This document shows, piece by piece, positions 19,624 through 30,056 of a stretch of DNA of 64,000 bases. Under the pieces are notes generated by a model. It was not told the DNA's origin. It ran no database searches and was given only the letters and a program-made list of their open reading frames with translations. Made by a program: the position numbers and the translations under genes. Every line of letters starts with the position of its first letter. Positions within the stretch are counted from its first letter, which is position 1. Source of the stretch: a bacterium (lineage in GTDB: Bacteria > UBA8248); the NCBI GenBank assembly GCA_022825065.1, contig JAJDYR010000009.1:1-64000 (forward strand). Reading direction: 5' to 3'.

Positions 19624-20444
19624 GTGAAAACAACGACGGGACGCGAGACGTGGAAATCGGAGTTTTAGGCAGCGGGAGCAGAGGAAACGCCGCGTTGGTT
19701 CGCTCGAACGGCGCGTCGTTTCTCGTCGATGCGGGCCTCAGCGCGAAGCAAATCACAATGCGCCTCGAAACCTACGGCATCCGCCCGCAGGACCTGATGG
19801 CCATCGTGCTCACGCATGAACACATCGATCACATCAGAAGCGCGGGCACTTTGGCGAGAAGGTGGAACCTGCCGCTTTGGACGAACAAAGCCACATACAC
19901 GGCAAGCCAGGAGACGATAGGCGAGACGCCTGCATGGACGGAGATCGAAGTGGGGCTCCCCTTTCACATCGGCGGCATACGGGTCGAACCTTTCAGCACG
20001 CCCCATGACGCGGCCGACCCCTTCGGGTTGATATTCAACGATGAAGACGGGCGCCGCGTCGGTTTCGCCACCGACATGGGGTTCGTCACAAACCTCGCGC
20101 GCCAGAGACTCCAGGGACTCCAGGGACTCGTCCTGGAATTCAACCATGACGTGGAAATGCTCATCAACGGCCCCTACCCATGGCCGATCAAACAGAGGAT
20201 TCGAGGAAAACTCGGACACCTCAGCAACGAGGACGCGGCCAAGCTGCTCAGGAACATCGTAACGGCCGACTTCGAGTGGCTCATCTGCGCTCATATCTCA
20301 CATGAGAACAATGAGAACCGGCTTCTCCTGGAGACGGCCCGAAAAGCGTTGAACGGCCATGAACGCAGAAATCTCCTGAGCGCCTCTCAGGATGAGCCGA
20401 CTCCCCTCGTCGGCGCCGGAGGAATAGCGGAGGAACTCTCTTGA
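19620..20444 (+). CDS. YycJ-like metallo-beta-lactamase-fold hydrolase
   Basis: 274 residues with the metal motif LTHEHIDHI (HxHxDH), later GFATDMG and a C-terminal AHISHENN providing further ligands. It opens with VLGSGSRGNAALV, typical of the YycJ/WalJ group of MBL-fold hydrolases (possible nuclease or phosphodiesterase activity). TTG start overlaps the gmhA stop; its own stop overlaps the purB TTG start by 4 bp. A local duplication gives QGLQGL. Confidence 0.82.
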   Translation: MSENNDGTRDVEIGVLGSGSRGNAALVRSNGASFLVDAGLSAKQITMRLETYGIRPQDLMAIVLTHEHIDHIRSAGTLARRWNLPLWTNKATYTASQETIGETPAWTEIEVGLPFHIGGIRVEPFSTPHDAADPFGLIFNDEDGRRVGFATDMGFVTNLARQRLQGLQGLVLEFNHDVEMLINGPYPWPIKQRIRGKLGHLSNEDAAKLLRNIVTADFEWLICAHISHENNENRLLLETARKALNGHERRNLLSASQDEPTPLVGAGGIAEELS

Positions 20445-21748
20445 TTCCGAGATACACACGCCCCGAAATGGCGAAAATATGGGGAGAACGGGAAAAACTG
20501 CAGCGCATGCTCGACGTGGAGATAGCCGTTTGCGAGGAAATGTGCGCGCGCGGAGAAATTCCCAGGGAGGCGCTTGAAGAGATCAAATCGAAAGCGGCTT
20601 TCGAGCCCGAGCGAATCAAAGAGATCGAGCGCGTCACAAAGCACGACGTCATCGCCTTTCTCACCAACGTGGCGGAGCACGTGGGGCCGTCCTCGCGCTA
20701 CATTCACCTCGGCATGACGAGCAGCGACGTCCTGGATACCGGGCTCGCGCTTCAGCTTGTATCCGCAGCCGACATCATTCTCGATGACATTCGAGAACTT
20801 GAAACGACCCTGAAAGAGCGCGCTCTGGAGCAGAAATGCACCATCATATCGGGCAGAACCCACGGGATGCACGCGGAACCCACCACCCTGGGTCTTAAAA
20901 TAGCCACCTGGTACACCGAGTTCGAGCGCGCTTATGAGCGAATGCAAAACGCGCGTGAAGCCGTCCGCGTCGGCCAGATATCAGGCGCTGTGGGCGCGTG
21001 CCCCCACATCCCGCCGGATGCCGAAGAGGCAATTTGCGAGCGCCTGGGTCTCGAGGTCGACCGTGTAAGCAGCCAAATCATCCAGCGTGACCGCCATGCG
21101 GAGTATCACCTTGCTCTCGCTCTGGTGGCGGCGAGCATATCCCGCGTGGCGACGGAGGTGCGCCATCTGCAAAGGAACGAAGTGGGCGAAGCGGAAGAGT
21201 TTTTCAGTAAAGGCCAGAAAGGGAGTTCCGCCATGCCCCACAAGAGAAACCCCGTGATTTCGGAACAACTGTGCGGTCTGGCCCGCGTGGTGCAGGGAAA
21301 CGCCACGGCGGCCCTGCAGAACGTCCCCTTGTGGCACGAACGCGACATCTCCCACTCATCCGTGGAACGCGTGATATTGCCGGACAGCACGATCCTCGTA
21401 GATTACATGTTGGTCAAACTCAACGATTTGATGAAGAACTGGGTCATCTATCCTGACAAAATGCTGGAAAACCTCGCGCGCTCGAAGGGATTGCTACTCA
21501 GTGAGCACGTCATGCTCGCATTGATTCGCAAAACGGGCATCACGCGGGAGGAAGCCTACGCACGCGTTCAGGCTCCCGCCATGGAAGTTTGGGCCGAGGG
21601 AGGCGATTTCCAGGCGAAACTGGCGGCGGATCCCCAAGTGGGCGGCGTGTTGGGAGAAGAGGAGCTCGCCCACTGCTTTGACATGGACGCCCATCTGAAA
21701 AATCTGGACCGAATTTTCGAACGCGTTTTCGGCCCCGATCAGGAATGA
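20441..21748 (+). CDS. purB: Adenylosuccinate lyase
   Basis: Cleaves SAICAR and adenylosuccinate, releasing fumarate, in purine synthesis. 435 residues of the fumarase/aspartase superfamily: LGMTSSDVLDTG, SGRTHGMHAEPTT, and the signature KGSSAMPHKRNPV with the flexible catalytic loop Ser. TTG start overlaps the upstream gene by 4 bp, with GAGGAAC before it. It begins the purine gene run. Confidence 0.95.
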   Translation: MIPRYTRPEMAKIWGEREKLQRMLDVEIAVCEEMCARGEIPREALEEIKSKAAFEPERIKEIERVTKHDVIAFLTNVAEHVGPSSRYIHLGMTSSDVLDTGLALQLVSAADIILDDIRELETTLKERALEQKCTIISGRTHGMHAEPTTLGLKIATWYTEFERAYERMQNAREAVRVGQISGAVGACPHIPPDAEEAICERLGLEVDRVSSQIIQRDRHAEYHLALALVAASISRVATEVRHLQRNEVGEAEEFFSKGQKGSSAMPHKRNPVISEQLCGLARVVQGNATAALQNVPLWHERDISHSSVERVILPDSTILVDYMLVKLNDLMKNWVIYPDKMLENLARSKGLLLSEHVMLALIRKTGITREEAYARVQAPAMEVWAEGGDFQAKLAADPQVGGVLGEEELAHCFDMDAHLKNLDRIFERVFGPDQE

Positions 21749-21763
21749 AACTGAATACACGGG

Positions 21764-21794
21764 GTGACAAACACAGGCTCGTTTATGTTAGGAT
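21764..21794 (+). promoter_or_regulatory. Possible promoter upstream of purC
   Basis: GTGACA (21764-21769), a 19-nt spacer and TAGGAT (21789-21794), in the 150-bp gap between purB and purC. Confidence 0.4.
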
Positions 21795-21900
21795 AGCGGC
21801 TCTTGACCGCCCGGAATGGTCGTTTTCTAACCCGTTCAAATGATGGAATAACTCTTAAAACGAAGGTTTGAACTTGCGATCCTCGAATGGAGAATTGTTC

Positions 21901-22614
21901 ATGGAACACGGCAAACAGGTTTACGAAGGCAAGGCCAAGATCATCTACGAGACCGACAACCCGGACTACTATATCCAGTTCTTCAAGGATGATGCTTCCG
22001 CATTCAACGCCAAGAAGCTGGGCACTATCGAATCCAAAGGCGTTTTCAACAACTCCATCTCCTCTCGCCTGCTGCAGGAGGTGGAGCGTCAGGGCGTGCC
22101 CACGCATTTCGTGGAAAAACTCTCCGAGCGGGAGATGCTGGTGAAAAAACTCGACATCATTCTGGTCGAAGTGGTGTTGAGGAATATCATCGCGGGAAGC
22201 CTCGCCAAGAGAATGGGCGTGGAAGAAGGCGCGCGCCTTCCGAACACGATCGTCGACCTGCATCTGAAAAACGATGAACTCGACGACCCGCTCATCAACG
22301 AAGACACCGCCGTGGCCTTCGGCTTGGCGACACGCGAAGAACTCGCCGAGATGCGCGAATACGCCTTCAAGGTGAACGACATCCTCACTTCGTTCTTCTC
22401 CGAGCGCAACATCGACCTCGTGGATTTCAAGCTCGAATTCGGACGCTGTGCGGCCGAGGGCGGCAAGCTGCTGCTGGGAGATGAAATCACGCCGGATGGT
22501 TGCCGTTTCTGGGAGAAGGGAACGGGCCGGAAACTGGACAAGGACCGCTTCCGCAGGGATTTAGGACAGGTCGAAGACGCATACGCCGAAGTCGAAAAAC
22601 TCGTCATCGAATAA
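21901..22614 (+). CDS. purC: SAICAR synthetase
   Basis: Ligates CAIR and aspartate (ATP) to SAICAR. 237 residues: YEGKAKIIYETD at the start, DDASAFNAKK, VVLRNIIAGS, and the substrate motif LVDFKLEFG, LLGDEITPDGCRFW. ATG 21901 is chosen because TGGAG lies 8 nt upstream and the family begins close to YEGKAK; an in-frame TTG exists at 21868. Confidence 0.95.
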   Translation: MEHGKQVYEGKAKIIYETDNPDYYIQFFKDDASAFNAKKLGTIESKGVFNNSISSRLLQEVERQGVPTHFVEKLSEREMLVKKLDIILVEVVLRNIIAGSLAKRMGVEEGARLPNTIVDLHLKNDELDDPLINEDTAVAFGLATREELAEMREYAFKVNDILTSFFSERNIDLVDFKLEFGRCAAEGGKLLLGDEITPDGCRFWEKGTGRKLDKDRFRRDLGQVEDAYAEVEKLVIE

Positions 22615-22633
22615 CTTTCGCCCTGAGGTAGCG

Positions 22634-22897
22634 ATGCCGAAAGCCCTGGTCTACGTGACATTCAAAGCGGGCGTACTCGACCCCCAGGGGGAAGCCGTTA
22701 GGGGAGCACTCTCCTCCCTTGGATTCAAGGGCGTGAACGACGTGCGTGTCGGGAAATTCATCGAGATTGAACTCGAAGACACCGACGACATTCTTGCCGA
22801 TCTGGAGAGAATGTGCCAGGACCTGCTCGCCAACCCCGTCATCGAAGATTACCGTATCGAAATGGCGGATGAGTCCGCTAACGGCAAGAGACGGTAA
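22634..22897 (+). CDS. purS: Phosphoribosylformylglycinamidine synthase subunit PurS
   Basis: 87-residue small subunit that bridges PurQ and PurL in the three-component FGAR amidotransferase. [20 protein letters not shown] and [11 protein letters not shown] are typical. It ends at 22897, sharing one base with the purQ ATG (TAATG). Confidence 0.93.
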   Translation: MPKALVYVTFKAGVLDPQGEAVRGALSSLGFKGVNDVRVGKFIEIELEDTDDILADLERMCQDLLANPVIEDYRIEMADESANGKRR

Positions 22898-23592
22898 TGC
22901 AGTTCGCCGTCATCGTCTTTCCCGGCTCCAATTGCGATCACGACTGCTACCACGCCGTCAAAGACGTTCTCAAACAACCGGTGCGGTTCGTCTGGCACAA
23001 GGAGACCTCTCTGGGAGATGCGGAAGTGGTGATACTCCCAGGTGGTTTCAGCTACGGGGATTACCTAAGGGCCGGGGCCATTTCGCGTTTCTCACCCATC
23101 ATGCGGGCTGTTACTGCACATGCGCGGGAAGGGCGTCCCCTGCTCGGCATATGCAACGGATTTCAGTGCCTGACCGAATCAGGACTCCTGCCCGGGGCCT
23201 TGAAAAGAAACGAATCGCTCCGCTTCGTTTGCGATGATGTCTGGCTCAAATGCGAAACCTCGAGAACTCCCTTCACTTGTGGCATCGAACCGGAAGAAAT
23301 CCTGAAAATGACCATCGCGCATGGAGAAGGAAATTACTTTTGCGATTCCGAGACGCTCGCCACACTCGAAGAGAACGATCAGATTGTTTTCCGCTACGTC
23401 AATGCGGAGGGTGACGTAAACCCCAAATCGAATCCCAACGGCTCGATGGAAAACATCGCGGGCATCTGCAACTTGCAGGGTAACGTGGTTGGCCTCATGC
23501 CGCATCCCGAGCGAAGCTGTGATTCTCTTCTGGGCGGGGAAGACGGGTTACGGATGTTCATGTCCGTCGTGCGAAAGGTGGTTTCATCGTGA
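22897..23592 (+). CDS. purQ: FGAM synthase glutaminase subunit PurQ
   Basis: Class I glutamine amidotransferase supplying ammonia to PurL. 231 residues: [23 protein letters not shown], nucleophile Cys in LGICNGFQ (about 87), and the His-Glu pair in PHPERS. It overlaps purS by 1 bp and purL by 4 bp. Confidence 0.95.
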   Translation: MQFAVIVFPGSNCDHDCYHAVKDVLKQPVRFVWHKETSLGDAEVVILPGGFSYGDYLRAGAISRFSPIMRAVTAHAREGRPLLGICNGFQCLTESGLLPGALKRNESLRFVCDDVWLKCETSRTPFTCGIEPEEILKMTIAHGEGNYFCDSETLATLEENDQIVFRYVNAEGDVNPKSNPNGSMENIAGICNLQGNVVGLMPHPERSCDSLLGGEDGLRMFMSVVRKVVSS

Positions 23593-25826
23593 TCACGACA
23601 GACACGCTCGCCACAAGAGAGATAGCTCTCGAGCACGGCCTTTCTCCAGACGAGTGGGAAAAGATAAAGGAAACCCTGGGGCGGAAACCCAACGTAACCG
23701 AACTCGGTGTATTCTCCGCCATGTGGAATGAGCACTGCTCGTATAAAAGCAGCCGCATTCACCTGAAAAAATTTCCCACGAAAGGCCCCCATGTCCTGCA
23801 GGGACCCGGAGAAAACGCCGGCGTCGTCGATCTCGGCGAGGGCATGGCCGTCGCATTCAAGATGGAAAGCCACAATCACCCCTCCTTCATCGAACCATAC
23901 CAGGGTGCTGCCACCGGGGTGGGCGGTATTTTGCGAGATATCTTCACGATGGGCGCACGACCCATCGCGCTGCTCGACAGCCTGCGTTTCGGGGCTCCGG
24001 AACATCCCCGCACCCCCTATCTCGTCGGTGGCGTCGTAGGCGGCATCTCGGGCTATGGAAATTGCATCGGCGTTCCAACGGTGGGCGGAGAAACGAAATT
24101 TCACCCCTGCTATAACGGGAACATTCTGGTGAACGTCATGTGCGCGGGCATCATGCGGTCAGACGCCATATTCCGGGGCACGGCTTCCGGCGTTGGAAAT
24201 CCGGTCATCTACGTCGGGGCGCCCACCGGGCGGGACGGCATCCATGGCGCGTCCATGGCATCGGCGGGCTTCGACGATTCCGCCCTCGAAAAAAGACCCA
24301 CCGTTCAGGTGGGGGATCCGTTTCGGGAAAAACTCCTGCTCGAGGCGTGCCTGGAACTGATGAAGCGCGGCGCCGTGGTCGGCATTCAGGATATGGGCGC
24401 CGCCGGGCTCACCTCCTCTTCCGTCGAAATGGCGGGCCGCGCCGGCACAGGGCTTCTCCTCCGCCTGGATGCGGTTCCCTGCCGGGAAGAGGAGATGACG
24501 CCATATGAGATGATGCTCTCGGAAAGCCAGGAGAGGATGCTGCTCGTAGCGGAAAAAGGAAGAGAACCCGAGGTGCGGGAGATATTCGAACGGTGGGACC
24601 TCCCAATGTCCGTCGTGGGGGAAGTAACCGGAGACGGGAGGCTTCGCGCAACTTTCGGAGGAGATGAAGTCGCCGACCTGCCGGTATCATCGCTGACGGT
24701 TGATGCGCCGACTTATGACCGCCCAAGAAAACCCGAGCGCGGGCTTCCATACGACGATCCGCTACTCAAACTGCCGGAACCTGAAGACATGGGCTCCACT
24801 CTGATCAAGATGCTGGGCCACCCCAACCACGGAGACAAAAAACCGATATGGCGCCAGTATGACTATAACGTTCGCACGAACACGTTGACCCCTCCGGGCG
24901 GAGACGCCGCCATCATCCGTCTGAAAGGTACGAACAAGGCGTTGGCCCTTACGACAGATGGGAACGCACGATACGGCATGCTCGATCCCTACAAGGGGGG
25001 GATGCTCGCCGTGGCGGAAGCAGCGCGAAACATCTGCTGCGTAGGCGCAAGGCCGCTCGCGATCACCAATTGCCTCAACTTCGGCAATCCCGAGCGTCCC
25101 GCGGTCATGGCTCAATTCTCTCTCTCGATCGAGGGCATGGCCCAGGCTTGCCGTTTTCTGGACCTGCCCGTGGTGAGCGGAAACGTGAGTTTTTACAACG
25201 AAACGCACGAGGTCGACATTTACCCCACACCGATCATCGGCATGGTCGGCTTGCTCGATGACATTCAAAAAAGATCAGGCCACGGGTTCGTCTCCGAGAA
25301 TGACGCCATCGCCCTGATACACCCCAAAGACGAAGCGCCATTGCCGAAAACATGCGCTCATGAGTATGTGTGGCTGGAAACGGGCCAGGAGGGAGGGGAC
25401 GCCCCGCCGATATCCCTGGATGCGGAAAAAGCCGTGCAGACAGCCTGCAGGCGCGGCATCGATATGGCTTTGGTGCGCTCCGCACACGATCTTTCCGAGG
25501 GCGGATTGGGGATCTCTCTGGCCGAATCCGCTATCGCATCACCCAAGAGCAGGCTTGGGGTCGAGGTGTGGCTTCCCGAGCAGGAGGGCAGACTCGACGG
25601 CTTGCTGTATGGCGAGGCCGCATCGCGCATTTTGGTGAGCGTATCTCCTCACGCGGTGGACTCTCTGCAAGAGGCCGTACAGAGTTGCGGAGCAGAACTT
25701 ACGCGTATCGGTCGTGTCCAGGAGGGTGCTTTCGTCGTCAAATCCCCCGATAATGTTCCCTTGATTGATTTAGCCATGCCGCACATTGTGGCGGCATGGT
25801 CAGGCGCCCTCTCCGAGGTGATGTGA
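23589..25826 (+). CDS. purL: FGAM synthase large subunit PurL (small type)
   Basis: ATP-dependent synthetase part of FGAR amidotransferase; 745 residues, the small PurL type that needs separate PurS and PurQ, both encoded just upstream. [11 protein letters not shown] and [19 protein letters not shown] (nucleotide/substrate site) and the duplicated PurM-like halves are visible. GTG start overlaps purQ by 4 bp. Confidence 0.95.
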   Translation: MITTDTLATREIALEHGLSPDEWEKIKETLGRKPNVTELGVFSAMWNEHCSYKSSRIHLKKFPTKGPHVLQGPGENAGVVDLGEGMAVAFKMESHNHPSFIEPYQGAATGVGGILRDIFTMGARPIALLDSLRFGAPEHPRTPYLVGGVVGGISGYGNCIGVPTVGGETKFHPCYNGNILVNVMCAGIMRSDAIFRGTASGVGNPVIYVGAPTGRDGIHGASMASAGFDDSALEKRPTVQVGDPFREKLLLEACLELMKRGAVVGIQDMGAAGLTSSSVEMAGRAGTGLLLRLDAVPCREEEMTPYEMMLSESQERMLLVAEKGREPEVREIFERWDLPMSVVGEVTGDGRLRATFGGDEVADLPVSSLTVDAPTYDRPRKPERGLPYDDPLLKLPEPEDMGSTLIKMLGHPNHGDKKPIWRQYDYNVRTNTLTPPGGDAAIIRLKGTNKALALTTDGNARYGMLDPYKGGMLAVAEAARNICCVGARPLAITNCLNFGNPERPAVMAQFSLSIEGMAQACRFLDLPVVSGNVSFYNETHEVDIYPTPIIGMVGLLDDIQKRSGHGFVSENDAIALIHPKDEAPLPKTCAHEYVWLETGQEGGDAPPISLDAEKAVQTACRRGIDMALVRSAHDLSEGGLGISLAESAIASPKSRLGVEVWLPEQEGRLDGLLYGEAASRILVSVSPHAVDSLQEAVQSCGAELTRIGRVQEGAFVVKSPDNVPLIDLAMPHIVAAWSGALSEVM

Positions 25827-25827
25827 G

Positions 25828-27276
25828 ATGTCTGCATGGATAGATGACCATCCAAAAGAGGAATGCGGCGTATTCGGGATTTACGGCCATCCCGAGGCGG
25901 CCAATATGGCCTACCTGGGTCTCTACGCTCTTCAGCACAGAGGACAGGAGAGTGCGGGCATCGTAGCCTCTGATGGAGAAAGGGTGCACAGTGAAGTCGG
26001 CATGGGTCTCGTTGCTGATGTTTTCACCGAAGAGCGCATCACCAAACTGCAAGGACGCATCGCCATCGGGCACAATCGCTATTCCACGGCAGGACAATCC
26101 GACATCAAAAACGCCCAACCTTTTTTGGTGAATTACGCCAAAGGAACACTCGCTCTCGGCCACAACGGAAACCTTGTCAACGGCGGCGTGTTGCGCGAAG
26201 AGTTGGAAGCCAACGGATCCATATTTCGCAGCACTACGGACAGCGAGGTTATTCTGCATCTCATCGCCCGTTCCGCGGAAAAAAGCACTGAGGGCGCCAT
26301 CATAGAAGCCGTTCAACGATTAGAGGGCGCCTACACGCTCACGATGATGACGGAAGATATGTTGATTGGCATCCGCGACCCCCACGGCTTTCGTCCCCTG
26401 GTTCTGGGCAAACTCCCCGCAGACGAGATCGGGGGCGATTCCTGGGTGCTCACGAGCGAAACCTGCGCGCTCGATCTGATAGACGCCGAATATATCCGCG
26501 AAATCGAACCCGGCGAGATGGTCATAATCGATCAAGACGGATTAAGAAGTATCACTCATTCTCCACCTCTTGAACATCAGCAATGTATTTTTGAATTCAT
26601 CTATTTCGCCCGTCCGGACAGTTTCATTTTCGGGAAAAACGCCTACGCCTTCAGGAAAAAACTGGGCGCTCGGCTCGCCGAGGAAGACAATGTGGAGGCG
26701 GATATCGTCACACCCGTTCCAGATTCGGGCCTGTCGGCCGCGCTCGGATACGCAGATGCTTCGGGTCTTCCTCTGGAATGGGGCCTGATACGCAACCACT
26801 ATGTGGGCCGCACATTTATCGAACCGGAACAATCCATTCGAAATTTCGGCGTCAAGCTGAAATTGAACCCCATGAAAGAATTCCTGGCGGATAAACGCGT
26901 CGTAGTAGTTGATGACTCCCTCGTCAGAGGCACGACGAGCAAGAAGATCGTTGAACTCATCCGGCGAGCCGGCGCAAAAGAAGTTCACATGCGCATCAGT
27001 TCTCCTCCCATCACCCACCCGTGTTTTTTCGGTATCGATATGCCTACCCTTGCGGAACTGAAGGCATCCTCGAACAGCGTCGAGGAAATCAGGCAATTCC
27101 TGGAGGCGGATAGTCTGAACTATTTATCCCTGGAGGGCATGCTGAGTTGCGCCCACCCGAATGAAGAGGCATTTTGCACGGCTTGTTTTTCCGGGGAATA
27201 TCCGATTCCTGTCGAACAAAGCGACTATCAACTCTCTCTTTTCCGGGATTTGCGCACCTCGGAGCACCGCGCATAA
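25828..27276 (+). CDS. purF: Amidophosphoribosyltransferase
   Basis: Catalyses the first committed purine step from PRPP and glutamine. 482 residues: a 12-residue propeptide, then the N-terminal nucleophile Cys13 (ECGVFGIYG). The PRPP loop is [14 protein letters not shown]. Cysteines of a Bacillus-type Fe-S form are present in [16 protein letters not shown] and [11 protein letters not shown]. It starts 1 bp after purL. Confidence 0.95.
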   Translation: MSAWIDDHPKEECGVFGIYGHPEAANMAYLGLYALQHRGQESAGIVASDGERVHSEVGMGLVADVFTEERITKLQGRIAIGHNRYSTAGQSDIKNAQPFLVNYAKGTLALGHNGNLVNGGVLREELEANGSIFRSTTDSEVILHLIARSAEKSTEGAIIEAVQRLEGAYTLTMMTEDMLIGIRDPHGFRPLVLGKLPADEIGGDSWVLTSETCALDLIDAEYIREIEPGEMVIIDQDGLRSITHSPPLEHQQCIFEFIYFARPDSFIFGKNAYAFRKKLGARLAEEDNVEADIVTPVPDSGLSAALGYADASGLPLEWGLIRNHYVGRTFIEPEQSIRNFGVKLKLNPMKEFLADKRVVVVDDSLVRGTTSKKIVELIRRAGAKEVHMRISSPPITHPCFFGIDMPTLAELKASSNSVEEIRQFLEADSLNYLSLEGMLSCAHPNEEAFCTACFSGEYPIPVEQSDYQLSLFRDLRTSEHRA

Positions 27277-27281
27277 CCAAT

Positions 27282-27310
27282 TTGACCAAACTTATCGGTG
27301 ATTGTTATCC
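27282..27310 (+). promoter_or_regulatory. Possible promoter of the mltD-like gene
   Basis: TTGACC (27282-27287), a 17-nt spacer and TTATCC (27305-27310), about 70 nt before the start at 27378. Confidence 0.4.
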
Positions 27311-27377
27311 TGTCTGTTGTTTTCATGATTATTTCATCTCTTTCAGTAAATAGCCAAAGAATCAGGGAGAAGGTTTC

Positions 27378-29138
27378 TTGCTAATTCAACGAAGATGTTT
27401 TCTCCTGATGTGCATGTTCGTGATGGGTTGCAGTGCAGTGCCCCTCGCCCAAAGCGGAATTCAGCCGAAGAAAATACCAGCTGGCATCTCAATAGAGGCG
27501 CACAACCCTGCTGCTCCCCGAAAAACGGTTTTACTCCCTCCTCCAGCTCCGGAATCCGCAACGCCCAAACCACCCGAAGCCGCTCCGAAAGAATCGCCTA
27601 TGGCCTCGGTATCCATACCATTGAATGACATCGAAGCGGATAAAATCACAAAACCGTCAGACCCTGTAGATTCCAGGGACGAAAAGGCGGACAAAGACTC
27701 TGAACCTTCCCCGCATGACATCAGTCTGCCGGTGCCCGAAATCGAAGAAAGGCTCAAGGTCCGACCAACACCGGAAGCCAAGAAACCCAAGGCTTTTTTG
27801 TATGACGTCCCCGTGGTTCGCAATGCCATCGTGGATCGGTGGATTGCGTACTTTACGGGTTCCGGACGCGCCAGTTTTTCCGTCTGGTTGAGCAGGGGGG
27901 GACGCTATATCAAATTGTTCCGTGAAATTCTGAAGGAACACCAACTACCGCAGGACCTGGCGTATCTCTCTTTGATTGAGAGCGGATTCAGCCCGAAGGC
28001 ACGCTCCAGAGCCGGCGCGGTTGGTCCCTGGCAGTTCATGCCGGCCACCGCGAGGCGAATGGGCCTGAAAATTAACTATTATGTGGATGAGCGCCGCCAC
28101 CCGATGAAATCCACGCGTGCGGCTTCGGCCTATCTATCGAAACTTTACGAGGAATTCGGCGACTGGCATTTGGCGCTCGCCGCATACAACGCGGGAGAGC
28201 GCCGCATCGCCAGGGCCATTCGCAGATCGAAGCGAAAAGACTACTGGTCACTCGCCAGAACAAGATACCTGCCCAACGAAACACGCAACTACGTTGCGAA
28301 GTACCTGGCAGGGATGATCATCGCCAAAAACCCGGAAGTTTTCGGATTCGTGGACATAGAATATGCCAACTCCTGGGACTACAAAGCCGTCAAACTTTCT
28401 CATGGCACCAGCTTGAGAGCGATTTCCCGCATTTCGAACGTCTCTCTGCGCACTTTGAGGGAAATCAATGCGGAGTTGAGAACTTCCGTCACGCCTCCGC
28501 GCAATGGATACCATCTTTTTCTCCCGGTTCAAGAGGCAGAGAAATTTGCCGTGAAACTGGCGAAACTGACCAAGAAATATCACGCTTCTCCCAATGGCTA
28601 CCGCATACAGCCGGGGGATACTTTCGGCGCCATAGCGCAAAGGTTCGGAGTCCCGCTAGGCAGGATCCTCGAACTGAACACCCATCTTCATCCCAGAAAA
28701 CTTCAAGTGGGCGCCAAAATTCTTCTGCCGAAACCGCCCAAAAAACTGAAAGCGGCCCTACAAAATACCGCACCGGCAAATGGGGTTGCCCCTTTGCCGA
28801 AGTTGCATGTCGTGCAAGAAGGTGAAAACTTTTCACTCATTGCCCAGAAATACAACATCTCCACCAAAGAGTTGGTGCAGACCAATGCCGGAATCGACCC
28901 CAAGCGCCTGCGCATCGGCATGCAAATACACCTTCCTTCCAAAAAACACCTCGCAAAAACCGAAAAGAGCGAGATAAAAAAGCGAGATAAACCATTGCAC
29001 CACCTCGTCGGTCCGGGAGAGAACATCTGGCTCATCGCCAAGCGGTACGGAGTTTCAACAAAATCTCTACTCTCCTGGAACCGGCTGAGCGCCTCGGCCA
29101 AAATTTTCCCCGGAGAAAAACTCATCGTTCGCCGCTAG
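27378..29138 (+). CDS. mltD: MltD-like membrane-bound lytic transglycosylase with LysM repeats
   Basis: Cleaves peptidoglycan glycan strands. 586 residues: lipoprotein signal with Cys18 (FVMGCSA), a Pro-rich linker (25-125), an SLT domain (about 180-330) with catalytic Glu201 in SLIESGFSP and GPWQFMPATA, AAYNAGE. Three clear LysM repeats follow (about 407-450, 475-519, 540-584) and a weaker one at 333-382. TTG start behind GGGAGAAGG. Lipobox and repeats place it at the outer membrane, facing the peptidoglycan. Confidence 0.9.
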   Translation: MLIQRRCFLLMCMFVMGCSAVPLAQSGIQPKKIPAGISIEAHNPAAPRKTVLLPPPAPESATPKPPEAAPKESPMASVSIPLNDIEADKITKPSDPVDSRDEKADKDSEPSPHDISLPVPEIEERLKVRPTPEAKKPKAFLYDVPVVRNAIVDRWIAYFTGSGRASFSVWLSRGGRYIKLFREILKEHQLPQDLAYLSLIESGFSPKARSRAGAVGPWQFMPATARRMGLKINYYVDERRHPMKSTRAASAYLSKLYEEFGDWHLALAAYNAGERRIARAIRRSKRKDYWSLARTRYLPNETRNYVAKYLAGMIIAKNPEVFGFVDIEYANSWDYKAVKLSHGTSLRAISRISNVSLRTLREINAELRTSVTPPRNGYHLFLPVQEAEKFAVKLAKLTKKYHASPNGYRIQPGDTFGAIAQRFGVPLGRILELNTHLHPRKLQVGAKILLPKPPKKLKAALQNTAPANGVAPLPKLHVVQEGENFSLIAQKYNISTKELVQTNAGIDPKRLRIGMQIHLPSKKHLAKTEKSEIKKRDKPLHHLVGPGENIWLIAKRYGVSTKSLLSWNRLSASAKIFPGEKLIVRR

Positions 29139-29151
29139 AATCAAAGGTTTC

Positions 29152-29181
29152 TTGACACCTGCTTTCATGCTCTCCTAAGAT
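29152..29181 (+). promoter_or_regulatory. Promoter of bamD
   Basis: TTGACA (29152-29157), an 18-nt spacer and TAAGAT (29176-29181), about 50 nt before the bamD start. Confidence 0.65.
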
Positions 29182-29232
29182 TCCAGATAAGACGAAGTTG
29201 CACGACGATATTCCTTTTCGGTAGAGAAAAAT

Positions 29233-30006
29233 ATGCCTAAACGCTCTATTCACGAGGTCATGTTAGTTTCTTTCTCCCTGGTTTGCGTGCTGCTTCTCCT
29301 GAGCGGATGTGTCTCGCGTCCGAAGCAGCAGGCGTCACCCGGAGAATTGCTCGTCATCGGAGAGGAGGATTTGCGGGCTGAGCGTTTCGAGGCGGCGCGC
29401 CTCGCGTTCAAGCGCCTGCTGGAAGAACACCCTGACAGCAAGCACCGCCGAAGCGCGCTGTTGCGTTTGGGAGATTCATACTTCCACGCGGAAGAATTCA
29501 TTGAATCGAAGTTGCAATACGCCGAATACGTGCGCCTCTATCCTGTAAGCGCTGGAACGCCGAAAGCGTACTATTTCCTCGCGATGAGCGATTATGAGAG
29601 AAATCTCGCCATCGACCAGGACGCTTCTGTTGCAAGAGATGCCCTCAAGAATTTCCAAACTCTCGTGCGTCGCTTCCCCGGATCGGAATACACGGCCGAT
29701 GCGAAGCAGAAGATATCGGAATTAAGAGATCATCTCGCCAAAAACGCTCTGTTTATCGCGAATTTTTACTTCAGGACGAATCTGCGCGTCTCCGCAATTC
29801 CGCGCTACAAAGAGATAATTCGAGATTTTGGAGATGTCCCCCATGTCCGTGCCGAAGCCATGTACAAGCTGGGGGAAAGCTACAGGATAGAAGAGAGTTT
29901 CAAGAAAGCGGGAGAGGCCTATCGTTCCGTATTGGAGTCTTATCCTGAAGACCAGTATGCTTCACCCGCATACAACAGGCTCCTCGTCCTCACAGGCAAA
30001 AAATGA
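29233..30006 (+). CDS. bamD: Outer membrane assembly lipoprotein BamD
   Basis: Essential TPR lipoprotein of the BAM complex. 257 residues: signal with lipobox LLLLSGC (Cys26), then TPR-like repeats, including AERFEAARLAFKRLLEEHPDSKH, AEYVRLYPVS and NFQTLVRRFPGSEY, with the family's A-K-Y/F-L-A-MS pattern. It starts after its own promoter and precedes the sigma factor gene by 50 bp. Confidence 0.88.
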   Translation: MPKRSIHEVMLVSFSLVCVLLLLSGCVSRPKQQASPGELLVIGEEDLRAERFEAARLAFKRLLEEHPDSKHRRSALLRLGDSYFHAEEFIESKLQYAEYVRLYPVSAGTPKAYYFLAMSDYERNLAIDQDASVARDALKNFQTLVRRFPGSEYTADAKQKISELRDHLAKNALFIANFYFRTNLRVSAIPRYKEIIRDFGDVPHVRAEAMYKLGESYRIEESFKKAGEAYRSVLESYPEDQYASPAYNRLLVLTGKK

Positions 30007-30056
30007 TTTGCGACCCATTGTGTCCAAACACCCCAGCCGCATGCGAGCAACTTTAG